From the NCBI GenBank assembly GCA_040756575.1, contig JBFLYP010000001.1, forward strand, positions 62,001 to 126,000: a DNA stretch of 64,000 bases, written 5' to 3'. The DNA comes from DTYU01 sp040756575 (GTDB taxonomy: Bacteria; Bacillota; Desulfotomaculia; Desulfotomaculales; Ammonificaceae). The notes beneath the pieces were generated by a model. That model ran no database searches. It was not told the DNA's origin and was given only the letters and a program-made list of their open reading frames with translations. Below, one piece after another: positions 32,599 through 41,134 of this stretch. The stretch's first letter is position 1, and each line of letters opens with the position of its first letter. Made by a program: the position numbers and the translations under genes.

Positions 32599-34176
32599 TT
32601 ACAGCTTTAGGTTGCGGAGAGTCTCCCGGAGTTCGCGAGCCATACCGTCAAGCCTGCTGCTGGCTTCCGCGACTCCTTCAACAAGGGAGGTCTGCTCCCG
32701 GGAAGCGCGCGCTACCTCTTCAAGCTTAGCAGCGAGTACGCGTCCCGCCTCGACAGTCTCTTCTATTTGCATTGTCATTCCCCGGACCTCTTCAACAAGA
32801 CCGTTAAAGGCTTCAATTGCCTTCCTGACGGCAACGCGCCCCTCGCCGACCAGCCGGCAGTCCTCGTCAACCGAGGTGACAGCCTCGCGGGTGTGCTGCT
32901 GCAAAGCGGTAATCAATGCATTAACCTCTTTTGTCCCCTGGGCGGCTTCCCGGGCGCGCATGCGGATTTCACGAATGAGGTCCACAAATACTCCTCTCTT
33001 TTCACCCTCCGGCAGCAGCTCATCAGCAGCTTTCCGGGCCAGGGAATCGGCCTGTTCGGCAAACTCGGAAATAAATACGACGGCCTGCTGTACGTCGGTC
33101 AATGCCGCGCTGAGATCCCTGACCGCCCGGCTTGCCCGGGCTGCCACCCTCGCGGACGACTCCATCTGCTGTAATACCCTCGCTGTAGATTCCTGCACCT
33201 CCTTAGCCTGCTCCGATGCACGGTCCGAAACTCCAGCCAGCGCCTGCGCCCTTTGACGGAGGTTCCGGAAGCCCTCGTTGATATGGCCGAGTACAGCCGC
33301 AGTATCAGCAGAGGCCGCAACAGCCCCGTGGACGTTTTGCCCAAGATCCTCTGCAAAACGCCCGATTTCCTCCGCTATGGCTTGCAACCGGCCGCCCAAC
33401 TGGTGCAAGCTCGCTAACATAACCCCGAAGGAGCGGGCAAGCTGACCGATTTCATCCCGCGAAACAATATCCAATTCTTGCGGCGTGAGGTCACCCCGGG
33501 CAATGCGGTTGACCTGCTCCTCCATCCTGTGCAGGGGGACGGCGATGGTACGCGAAATGTAGAGAGCAATCAGAATTCCGAGCAGCAGGCTGAAAACGCC
33601 GAGACTTGTGGAGACAGCGAGAACCGCCTTCACCCGCTCCTCATTGGCCTTCATTGCCTCAGTCATCAACATATTTTGGTAAGCAACAAATCCTTCTCCC
33701 TGCGCGATAACGCCGCGGACCGTACCGCGTTTGGCTATAGTGATGCGAATAACCTCTGCCAACTTTTCCTGGTCGGTAAGGTCGCTACGCTGGCGCACGG
33801 CTAATATAGTTCCGGCGTACACGTCCGTAAACCCTTCAATTGTACGCTTAAGGTTTGTATAGAGAACCCGTTCCTCTTTAAAGGTGAGGTGCTTTGCCAT
33901 CTCGGCGAGATGTTGGTCGACTCGCTGGGCTTGCTTACGAAATTCCTTTTCGTACTCCTCGTTACCGGTAAGGAGAAAAGTCCGGAGCATCAGCGCTTCA
34001 TATTCCACAGCCAACAGCAGGTCCTTCGTTTCGCTGACCATTGCAGCACGCTGGGTAATCAGATCGCTGTAAGAACGCTGCATTAACCTGAGATTGTTCA
34101 GCGCGAGAAAAGTTAGAAGCACAAAGACCGTAAAAATGATCAGGTAGCTAATCAATATTTTTTGTCTTATCTTCAT
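32599..34176 (-). CDS. Methyl-accepting chemotaxis-like transducer with a divergent signalling tip
   Basis: The 525-residue protein begins with a membrane helix (ILISYLIIFTVFVLLTFLAL). A four-helix-bundle type extracellular domain of about 150 residues follows, then a second helix (LGVFSLLLGILIALYI), a HAMP domain (PLHRMEEQVNRIARGDLTPQ) and a long coiled-coil cytoplasmic rod. The highly conserved hairpin tip of chemoreceptors is not intact: the segment around residue 390 reads EGEKRGVFVDLIREIRMRA instead of the canonical GxGFxVVAxEVR pattern. Coupling to CheA/CheW is therefore doubtful. No che gene is nearby. It could feed a non-chemotaxis output or be drifting. Confidence 0.88.
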   Translation of the reverse strand: MKIRQKILISYLIIFTVFVLLTFLALNNLRLMQRSYSDLITQRAAMVSETKDLLLAVEYEALMLRTFLLTGNEEYEKEFRKQAQRVDQHLAEMAKHLTFKEERVLYTNLKRTIEGFTDVYAGTILAVRQRSDLTDQEKLAEVIRITIAKRGTVRGVIAQGEGFVAYQNMLMTEAMKANEERVKAVLAVSTSLGVFSLLLGILIALYISRTIAVPLHRMEEQVNRIARGDLTPQELDIVSRDEIGQLARSFGVMLASLHQLGGRLQAIAEEIGRFAEDLGQNVHGAVAASADTAAVLGHINEGFRNLRQRAQALAGVSDRASEQAKEVQESTARVLQQMESSARVAARASRAVRDLSAALTDVQQAVVFISEFAEQADSLARKAADELLPEGEKRGVFVDLIREIRMRAREAAQGTKEVNALITALQQHTREAVTSVDEDCRLVGEGRVAVRKAIEAFNGLVEEVRGMTMQIEETVEAGRVLAAKLEEVARASREQTSLVEGVAEASSRLDGMARELRETLRNLKL

Positions 34177-34298
34177 TCACTCTTCTCCTTTTGTTCAGGG
34201 TAGGGAGGCGGACTGAAGGGGATAATTAAATAAAAGATTGTCATTACTGAAGTTGCCAACCACTTGGTTTCACGCCTTTATGATACTACCTTCACAAG

Positions 34299-34320
34299 AA
34301 AAAATCCAGCGTTACGCTGG
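34299..34320 (-). terminator. Intrinsic terminator after pyrimidine-nucleoside phosphorylase
   Basis: CCAGCG (34306-34311) pairs with CGCTGG (34315-34320) around TTA. On the minus strand the stem is followed by ATTTTTTC. It lies about 80 bases after the gene ends. Confidence 0.85.
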
Positions 34321-34397
34321 CCTTAAACCATACCGACCCTTCGCAAGTCTGGCATTCTGCGTTCAGAATTCAGCGCCGGGTCTGTGGCAAGTTCCTT

Positions 34398-35702
34398 TCA
34401 CATTTCTATCACCGCGCGAACGAGGGGCTGCATTTTTGGGGGTGAAGCAGCGATTGTGTAAGCACTCGATACAAGTTCCTTTGCCTCATTCCCGCCCTTG
34501 TCCCGTACCAGGATGAGGGCAAGCGGCTCACCGGCCTCAACCTTTGTGCCGACCTTTGCCGCAAGAACAACCCCTACTGAGGGATCGACAGGGTCTTCCT
34601 TACGCTCCCGCCCGGCGCCGAGTATCCTGGCAGCCTCGCCTATCGCCAGCGCGTTGACATGCACCACATAGCCCGAACGGGGGCTCGGAACGGTTATCGT
34701 GCGCAGCGCCTCCGGCAGCATACCGGTGTCGTCCGCCACCGCGGGATCGCCGCCCTGTGCCGCAACCCATTCTCTGAACTTGGCCAGTGCCCGGCCGCCC
34801 CACAGGATTTCCTCGAGCCGAGCCCGCGCTGTTGTAATATTTGGGGCAAGCCCGGCCAACACCAGCATCCGGCTCCCGAGTTCAAGACAAAGTTCCGTGA
34901 GGTCGAGGGGACCCCTCCCTTGGAGCGTGGCTATTGCCTCCGACACCTCCACCGCGTTCCCGACCGCATACCCGAGCGGTTGGTCCATGTCGGTAATCAG
35001 CGCCGCCATCCGCCGGCCGGCGTGTTTTCCGATAGCGACCATCAGCCTCGCCAATTCCCGGGCTGCTCCCAATTCCTGCGTGAAGGCGCCGCTGCCCGTT
35101 TTCACATCCAACACGATAACGTCCGCGCCGGCGGCTAACTTCTTGGACATTATGCTGGCAGCGATAAGGGAGATGCTGTCCACGGTGGCGGTAACGTCCC
35201 TTAAGGCGTAAAGCTTTCTGTCCGCCGGGACGATCTCTCCGGTCTGCGCAACCACTGCTATACCGATGCGATTCACTTGAGAAACGAATTCTTCCGGGGG
35301 GAGTGCCGTCCTGAAGCCCGGTATGGATTCGAGCTTATCTATTGTACCGCCGGTGTGTCCCAGGCCGCGGCCGGACATTTTGGCCACCTTTGCCCCGGCC
35401 GCCGCCAACAGTGGAGCCAGAACAAGTGTGGTTTTGTCACCTACACCCCCCGTTGAATGCTTGTCAACCTTTACACCGGCGACTCCGGAAAGGTCAACCC
35501 GTTTCCCTGAATGAAGAAGCGCCTCGGTTAATGACGCCGTTTCCACAGCATCGAGACCCCGGAAGTAAACCGCCATCAGCCAGGCGGCCATCTGATAGTC
35601 GGCTATTTCCCCGGCGGCGTATCGCTCGATAAACCAGGAGATTTCTTCCGCCGAAAGACGCTCCCCGTCGCGCTTCTTTTTTATTATCGCGTAGGCCTGC
35701 AA
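34398..35702 (-). CDS. pdp: Pyrimidine-nucleoside phosphorylase
   Basis: This enzyme splits uridine or thymidine with phosphate to base and (deoxy)ribose-1-phosphate. The 434-residue product has the family signature VDKHSTGGVGDKTTLVLAPL and SGRGLGHTGGTIDKLESIPG. It also has the conserved VPADRKLYALRDVTATVDSI and the C-terminal domain. The frame opens at 35723, but the TTG at 35702 lies five bases after GAGGG and gives a normal N-terminus. The sugar phosphate product would be used by the phosphopentomutase at 41135-42319, although the two are separated by the fdh genes. A long copy of the dispersed leader repeat lies about 95 bases upstream. Confidence 0.95.
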   Translation of the reverse strand: MQAYAIIKKKRDGERLSAEEISWFIERYAAGEIADYQMAAWLMAVYFRGLDAVETASLTEALLHSGKRVDLSGVAGVKVDKHSTGGVGDKTTLVLAPLLAAAGAKVAKMSGRGLGHTGGTIDKLESIPGFRTALPPEEFVSQVNRIGIAVVAQTGEIVPADRKLYALRDVTATVDSISLIAASIMSKKLAAGADVIVLDVKTGSGAFTQELGAARELARLMVAIGKHAGRRMAALITDMDQPLGYAVGNAVEVSEAIATLQGRGPLDLTELCLELGSRMLVLAGLAPNITTARARLEEILWGGRALAKFREWVAAQGGDPAVADDTGMLPEALRTITVPSPRSGYVVHVNALAIGEAARILGAGRERKEDPVDPSVGVVLAAKVGTKVEAGEPLALILVRDKGGNEAKELVSSAYTIAASPPKMQPLVRAVIEM

Positions 35703-35795
35703 ACGAATCCCTCGCAGAGTCAAGCGAAGCGTTAGCTTAACGTGTTACTTTTGGTTAGATTTTGTTTCGCTAACCCTCTTTTAATTCCTGCCGTC

Positions 35796-35934
35796 CCTCC
35801 TCCGAAAAATAAACGTTCAACCTTATACTGACCGACCTTTAGGGTCCGTTCAACGTTCGACGTTTATAAAAGACCGAGGACAGGCAATTAAATTTTTCAT
35901 TCTTCGTTGTGCGGCTTACCGCATGTGGCACTCT
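35796..35934 (-). repeat. Dispersed composite leader repeat, full copy B, upstream of pdp
   Basis: Read on the minus strand, this 139-base segment matches copy A (16347-16493) across its whole length. It has the TGCGGT-AA-GCCGCA hairpin, CCTGTCCTCGGTCTTTTATA, two GTTGAAC-type heptamers instead of three, the GGACC...GGTC dyad and CAGTATAAGGTTGAACGTTT, ending in CGGAGGAGG. The end is not used here as a ribosome site, since the phosphorylase start is about 95 bases further on. The hairpin is kept, yet a short frame starting at its ATG would stop at codon three, so the conserved feature is the structure and not a peptide. Confidence 0.9.
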
Positions 35935-36013
35935 CGTGCTAACCCCATCGGTCGAAGACCAAGGGCCGATTAGTGCTTCAATTAACTTTAAGGGAAACGG
36001 CAGCCGTTACCAA

Positions 36014-36034
36014 AAATGTGGAAATTCCACATTT
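36014..36034 (-). terminator. Perfect dyad downstream of fdhE, probable terminator
   Basis: AAATGTGGAA (36014-36023) and TTCCACATTT (36025-36034) are exact inverses around a single A. On the transcribed minus strand the stem ends in ATTTTTGG. It lies about 80 bases after fdhE. The symmetry would also suit a regulator site, but no gene start is near. Confidence 0.6.
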
Positions 36035-36115
36035 GACACCAAGCAGTGCATCTCCGAATTAGGTACCGAGCTAAACGTTTGCTATTATTCTCTCACGAGT
36101 GTTGCATAGAGCCAG

Positions 36116-36925
36116 CTACAACTGAATGCCGCGGCTTACATAACCTTCCTGCAGCGCTATGACATCCAGATGCAAAGTCTCTCCTTCCGCCAACAGCGGG
36201 TTAAGTGCCTCCTGACTGCCACTCTGTTGGATAAAGGTTTTCAGGTAACCCCGGCACTCCGAGCATACGTAGATCCGGTAGTTGGTGTCCGCCAAGACGA
36301 GAATTTCCTGTTGACCTGCGGAAAGATTTTCACAAAAGGGACAGCCGATCCGTGCAAACCGCCAGGAGGTCTCGCAAAGGCTGCAGTACAGAAAACGGCC
36401 TTCTTCACCCCTTATCACAGACAGGCTGGGGAACCTCCCGCACACAGGGCAGCAACCTCTCCCCCAGTCACGGAAATGCGCTTCCTGCTCCTTTAATGCC
36501 TTTGCGGCGTAATAACGCATGAAAGGTTTAAAGGTGTGGTGCAGGAGAAAGCCGGTTATCTCCAGGGATACCCCCCGCCTGTTCGCCAGTTCCCTTAGCG
36601 CCTCCTTGAGCTGTTTCTTCGCGTCTCCGTCCAGCAAATAGCCTTCCCATAACGCCGGCACGCCCGATAATACATCCAGGGCCTTCTGAACTTCTTCCGA
36701 CAATTCCGGGCAGTGCGCAACGGCAGCCTCGGCAACCCTGCCCATAATGTCCAGCAGTCCCGCCCGTGAAATCCGGGGTGGAAAGACCGCGATGAGCGGC
36801 TTGTTTTCTTTTGCAGTTTCTGCTGAACCGGAACTGAAATCAACTCTAAGCGCATCCCCCCCGGGAACAACGGAAGCCAGGGCCGCATAAAGGGTACGGG
36901 CTATTGGAACCTGCCGGGATGCCAT
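36116..36925 (-). CDS. fdhE: FdhE, formate dehydrogenase accessory protein
   Basis: FdhE is a cytoplasmic rubredoxin-like factor needed for assembly of exported formate dehydrogenases. The 269-residue protein has the expected pairs of CxxC motifs in its C-terminal half: CCPVCGRFPSLSV, LYCSLCETSW, GCPFCENLSAG and VCSECRGYLKTF. Its ATG lies directly at the end of fdhB, so the genes are coupled. Its presence supports maturation of the Tat-exported FdhA encoded upstream. Confidence 0.93.
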   Translation of the reverse strand: MASRQVPIARTLYAALASVVPGGDALRVDFSSGSAETAKENKPLIAVFPPRISRAGLLDIMGRVAEAAVAHCPELSEEVQKALDVLSGVPALWEGYLLDGDAKKQLKEALRELANRRGVSLEITGFLLHHTFKPFMRYYAAKALKEQEAHFRDWGRGCCPVCGRFPSLSVIRGEEGRFLYCSLCETSWRFARIGCPFCENLSAGQQEILVLADTNYRIYVCSECRGYLKTFIQQSGSQEALNPLLAEGETLHLDVIALQEGYVSRGIQL

Positions 36926-37708
36926 TTATTCTCCTCCTTCCCGGCCTGTCACGTCCTCCGCGGCTTCGCCCCGGTACTTGCTGACAAACCACATGCCCGC
37001 CGCGACAGGAGTCCATCTGGTTGCAGCAGCGGCAACCCCGGACAAGAACGAAACAAACGGAAAACCTAAGTCATGGAAAGAAACGTCCGCTAAGTAAAGC
37101 CAGGATGTCCCGCCTAATTCTGTTTCACCGTAGATATGGTTCACATACCCGCCGGGCGCCGCTGCAATGCGGGCGCGTGCCTCCTTCAATAGCAGATCCC
37201 GTTCCCCAAACAGAAGCGCCCCTGCCGGACATGCGCGGACACAGGCGGGAGCCTGCCCCCGTCCGATACGGTCGTAGGTACCCTGAGTGTCGAAGCAGAA
37301 CCGGCATTTTTGCAGGACGACACCGCCCCAGTTCCCTGAGGTGTACCGGGGCATCCCAAACGGACATGCAGAGAAGCAGTAGGTACAACCCGTGCACTTC
37401 CGAGCATCGAATATAACCGGTCCGTCCGGTGTTTTAATCAACGCACCGGAGGTGCAAACGGCTACGCAGGCCGGTCGCAAACAATGCATGCACTGGCGCT
37501 TGACAAACCGCCATTTAACCTCTTTTCCTTCTTGAATGAAATAATACTTGACCCGCGTCCATGTATTGTCCGTGGTATCTATCGGGGTGTCCCAGGTATT
37601 GGCAAAATACTCGGTTTCAGCGGGCAAGTCGTTCCACTGTTTACAGGCCACCTGACAACTCCGGCAGCCGATGCACTTGGTGAGATCAACCAGAACTCCC
37701 TTCGGCAT
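36926..37708 (-). CDS. fdhB: Iron-sulfur beta subunit of formate dehydrogenase
   Basis: The 260-residue protein transfers electrons from the catalytic subunit. It has four ferredoxin-like cysteine clusters: CIGCRSCQVACKQW, CMHCLRPACVAVC, CTGCTYCFSACPFG and CRFCFDTQG with APACVRACPAGA. A single hydrophobic segment near the C-terminus (FPFVSFLSGVAAAATRW) may anchor it at the outer membrane face, as in FdnH. GGAGG precedes the ATG, and the gap from fdhA is 18 bases. No cytochrome b gamma subunit lies in the window, so its membrane electron acceptor must be encoded elsewhere or be different. Confidence 0.93.
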   Translation of the reverse strand: MPKGVLVDLTKCIGCRSCQVACKQWNDLPAETEYFANTWDTPIDTTDNTWTRVKYYFIQEGKEVKWRFVKRQCMHCLRPACVAVCTSGALIKTPDGPVIFDARKCTGCTYCFSACPFGMPRYTSGNWGGVVLQKCRFCFDTQGTYDRIGRGQAPACVRACPAGALLFGERDLLLKEARARIAAAPGGYVNHIYGETELGGTSWLYLADVSFHDLGFPFVSFLSGVAAAATRWTPVAAGMWFVSKYRGEAAEDVTGREGGE

Positions 37709-37726
37709 TCACTCCGTCCTCCTTTT

Positions 37727-40700
37727 TTAAGCCTTCCGAACATTGCAAAGAAGCGCCTTGTATTCCGGGATGTTGGCATTGGGGTCACCCACCGATGCCG
37801 TCAGGTAGTTCGCCGAACTCCCCGAACCCAATCCCTGGTAGCCCCAGTGCCAGGGCATCGCGACGATCTCGACTTCCCGCCCGTTTACCTTCAGAGGCCT
37901 CAATGTCGGCAGCACGCATGCTTTGCAGCGGATCGCGCCGCGCGTCGTGGAGACCACCACCGCATCCCCTGCCTTTATACCGAGCTTGGCCGCAAGCTGC
38001 GGCGAAAGCTCGACAAACATATCAGGCATCAGCTCTACCAGCCACGGGCAGTTCCTTGTTACGGCACCGCTCTGGTAGTGCTCAATCAACCGGTGCGTGG
38101 TAAGGATGTACGGGTATTCGGGGCTTGCGGCAGTGGCCACTTTCGCAAAGTCGCCTTTTCGTCTTGTGGTTAGCGGGTTGTTTTGCTGACTGGACATAAT
38201 GTTCCGGACCGGGCTCTCCACCGGTTCGTAATGCTCCGGCAGCGGGCCGTCCTTCAATCCTGCCGCGAACAGGCGTCCAACACCCTCGGGCTGCATAATG
38301 AACGGCGCCGCAGCCGATTTCTCGGGTGGCACCTGCGCTCCGGTTTGAGGATTTGTCGCACCGAAGTCAGGCACGTCGTTGGCAACCCACTTGCGGCCGT
38401 CCCACGCGACAAGGATCCTGCTTGGATCCCACGGACGCCCGCTCGGGTCGCAGGAACAGCGGTTGTAAACAATACGGCGGTTTACAGGCCACGCGAAAGA
38501 CCATTTCGGGTACAGCCCCAAACCGGATTTGTCGGTACGGTCGCGCCGTTTTGCTGCCACGACCTTAAGATCCGGGTCTACCGCCCAGTAACCGCAATGA
38601 ATCCAGCAGCCGCATGCCGTTGAGCCGTCGTCGGCAAGCTTGGCGAAGCTGGCAAGGGCCTTGCCGTCTGCCACGGTATAGCCGTTGATTTCGAGTGCCA
38701 CCTTATCGATATCCGGTTCTTCTGAACCCGGCTTGTCATAGCTCCAGTTCAGATTCAAAATCGGGTCCGGGAACTCCCCGCCGCGCCGGTACTCCTTCCG
38801 AATCGCTTTAAACAAGCGGTCGGCAATCCAGAGATCTGATTTGGCCTCACCGGGGGGTTCGACAGCCTTCCACCGGTACTGAAGCCAGCGGCCGCTGTTG
38901 GTAACGGTCCCTTCCTTTTCATAAGAAAATGCGGCCGGCAGGAAAAACACTTCCGTCTTAATCTCCTTTGCATTAGCTCCAGGCCTCTTCCAGAATGCAG
39001 CCGTTTCAGTCTCAAAAAGGTCAACCACTACCATCCATTCAAGGTTTTCCATCGCCTTCAACTCTGCGGCTGCCGAAGGACCGCCAACCCCCGGGTTCTG
39101 TCCCCAGGCGAAAAAGCCCTTGATTTTGCCCTCCGCCATCATTTCGAAGATGGCCATATGGGAGTGGTCTTTCCCGTCGAGCTTGGGAAGCCAGTCGTAA
39201 CAGAAGTCGTTCTCCTTGGTTGCCTTCGCGCCGTACCAGGCTTTCAGTAGACCGATGAGAAACTTCGGTTTATTGGACCAATACCCGGTCTTTGGAGTCT
39301 CTTTTTCGATGTAGTCCTTCAACGTTGGGTGCTTCGTGGCATCAACCATACCGAGATAGCCCGGCAACAAGTGGTACAGCATCGCCATGTCGGTGGAACC
39401 CTGAACGTTCGACTCGCCGCGCTGGGCGTTTACACCGCCACCCGCAATACCGATATTCCCGAGCAGTAACTGCAGCATCGCAGTGGCACGGACATTTTGC
39501 GCACCGTAAGTGTGCTGCGTAATTCCCATCGCGTAAATAATGTTGCCGGCCCTGCCCGGTCTCCCTGTCGCGCAGAAGGTCTCGCACACCTTGCGGTAGA
39601 GGTCTTCCGGAGTCCCGGTAATCTTGCATACCGTTTTGATATCGTAGCGCGACAGGTGTTTTTTCAAGATCTGAAAAACACAGTTAGGATCTTTCAGCGT
39701 CGGGTCCTTTTTGATCACGTCGCCGTCTTTCTGGTACTGCCACGTTTTGGTGTCGTAAGTGAACTTTCCGTCCTTCCAGCCCCCGCCCGAGAAGAGCCCG
39801 TCCTCTATTTTAAACCCCTTATCTACCAGGTAAGATGCGTTGGTATAGTTGACCACGTAGTCGTGGTGGTAAAGGTTGTGCTGAATCGCGTAGTTCATCA
39901 TCCCGAGCAGGAAGGGGATATCCGTTCCGGGACGCAGCGGAGCGTAGACGTCTGCTTTCGCTGCGGTCTTCGTGAAACGCGGGTCAACCACAAGCAGCTT
40001 GGTCCCGCGCGCAGCCTTTCCGCGCATGATCCACTTCATGGCCTGCGGATGGCATTCCGCCGGGTTAGCCCCAATCACCAGGACGACATCCGAATTCTTA
40101 TAATCGATAAAATGATTGGTCATTACACCCCTGCCGAACGAGTTGGCCAGACCGGCCACCGTCGTGGAGTGTCAGAGGCGGGCGTGGTGGTCGATATTAA
40201 TTACCCCCAGGCCGCGGAGCATTTTGTGCAGCAGGTAGTTTTCTTCATTGTCCAGCGAGGCGCTCCCGAGGTGGGCAATCGCCTGGGTGCGGTTCACGAC
40301 AACACCGTTCTCGTCCTTTTCTTCGAAAGTCGAGTCACGCGTTTTCTTCACGCGCTTGGCAATTTCTCTAAGCGCCCAGTCCCAGTCTTTCTCCTCCCAG
40401 TATTGCCCGCCGGGCCGGCGGTAAAGCACCTTGGTGAATCTCGCCGAACTCGCTGTACGCTTGCGGCTCCGGTTTACCACGGTGTTGACGTCTGAGAGGG
40501 CGATCCCCTTCGGGCACGCGGTCCCTTCGTTGATCGGATGGTCAGGATCTCCTTCCACATAAACAACCCGGTTTCCTTCACTGAAAAGGATAATCCCGCA
40601 GCCGCAGCCGCAATAGGGGCATATTGAGCGTGTCTCTTTGGCACGTCTAAGTTTGTAGGATGCCGGCGCAGCCGGGGTGGTGCTCTTTTCGGCCGCAGGT

Positions 40701-40795
40701 AGCGCCGTAGCCAGCTCCGCCTCGTCCAGGAGAGCTAAAGCAGCCATTCCTAAACCAAGGTACTTTAAGAATTCCCTTCGGTTAACTTTATCCAC
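37727..40795 (-). CDS. fdhA: Selenocysteine-containing, Tat-exported formate dehydrogenase alpha subunit
   Basis: This is a molybdo- or tungsto-bis-MGD enzyme that oxidises formate to CO2. The coding region is 1022 residues and reads through an in-frame TGA at 40172-40174 as Sec208. The frame up to it ends INIDHHARL and continues HSTTVAGLANSFGRG, the ARLU-HS-TVAGL pattern of Sec formate dehydrogenases. The N-terminus has a twin-arginine signal (NRREFLKYLGLGMAALALL) and the [4Fe-4S] site CPYCGCGCG. Downstream are NPAECHPQAMKWIMRG, MGITQHTYGAQNVRA and the C-terminal MGD domain. A GTG start follows AGGAGGTAGG. Gene finders that stop at TGA would split it into two pieces. Confidence 0.96.
40138..40174 (-). 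promoter_or_regulatory. UGA selenocysteine codon and bacterial SECIS hairpin in fdhA
   Basis: Directly after the TGA (40172-40174), TGGCC (40158-40154) pairs with GGCCA (40148-40144) around the loop GGTCT. ACGA/TCGT outside can extend the stem. The loop sequence and its offset, with GGU as the 22nd-24th bases counting from UGA, equal those of the E. coli fdhF SECIS. It should be bound by SelB. The selA, selB, selC and selD genes are not in the window. Confidence 0.9.
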
Positions 40796-41134
40796 ATGCC
40801 TACCTCCTTTAGTAATGCATTTCCAGTAATACCCAGATTAGACAGCGGCTTTCTTTGCATTTTTCGACATATAACGCCTTTTTTCCTGCCAAATACGTAT
40901 TTCGCATTAAAAAAATTTTTTAAAACAAATTTCTTCCGTAACATTTCTTTGGCAAATTGCGGCTGGTGTTAATTTATACCGCTCTCGGAACAGCTCTAAA
41001 GGGGAGTTTTACAGAAGAAGGTTTATGGTTTCGCTGCCTGAAACCTGAAATGGAATGAGCCCCGCGAAGGCCAAATCAGAAGGGCTTTAGACGTAGCCAG
41101 TAAAGAGTTCCTTTCCGGCGGAACTAATACCGTC
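40796..41134. other. Promoter region of the fdh operon, no gene
   Basis: The 339-base gap between deoB and fdhA is A+T rich near fdhA and must hold the fdh promoter. It contains a 12-base perfect palindrome at 40891-40902 and an A7T6 tract near 40910. No clear sigma-A or sigma-54 pair was found. A minus-strand frame at 41023-41211 has no protein-like features. Confidence 0.5.
40891..40902. promoter_or_regulatory. Palindrome AAATACGTATTT upstream of fdhA
   Basis: The twelve bases AAATACGTATTT are self-complementary and lie about 95 bases before the fdhA GTG in an A+T-rich region. It is a candidate operator for a dimeric regulator. Nothing identifies the protein, and chance occurrence in A+T-rich DNA cannot be excluded. 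Confidence 0.35.

Larger units (their letters stand above)
35703..36115. other. Gene-free region between pdp and the fdh operon
   Basis: This stretch contains the leader of pdp, a full copy of the dispersed repeat (35796-35934) and a perfect dyad at 36014-36034 downstream of fdhE. A short plus-strand frame at 35909-36109 begins inside the repeat and has no protein-like features. No other gene is supported. Confidence 0.6.

Noticed and set aside
35909..36109. 66-codon plus-strand frame downstream of fdhE
   Set aside because: It starts inside the dispersed repeat and reads through a terminator-like dyad.
40796..41134. Molybdenum-cofactor riboswitch or sigma-54 promoter before fdhA
   Set aside because: Partial GG/GC spacing matches were seen on both strands, but no complete consensus of either kind.
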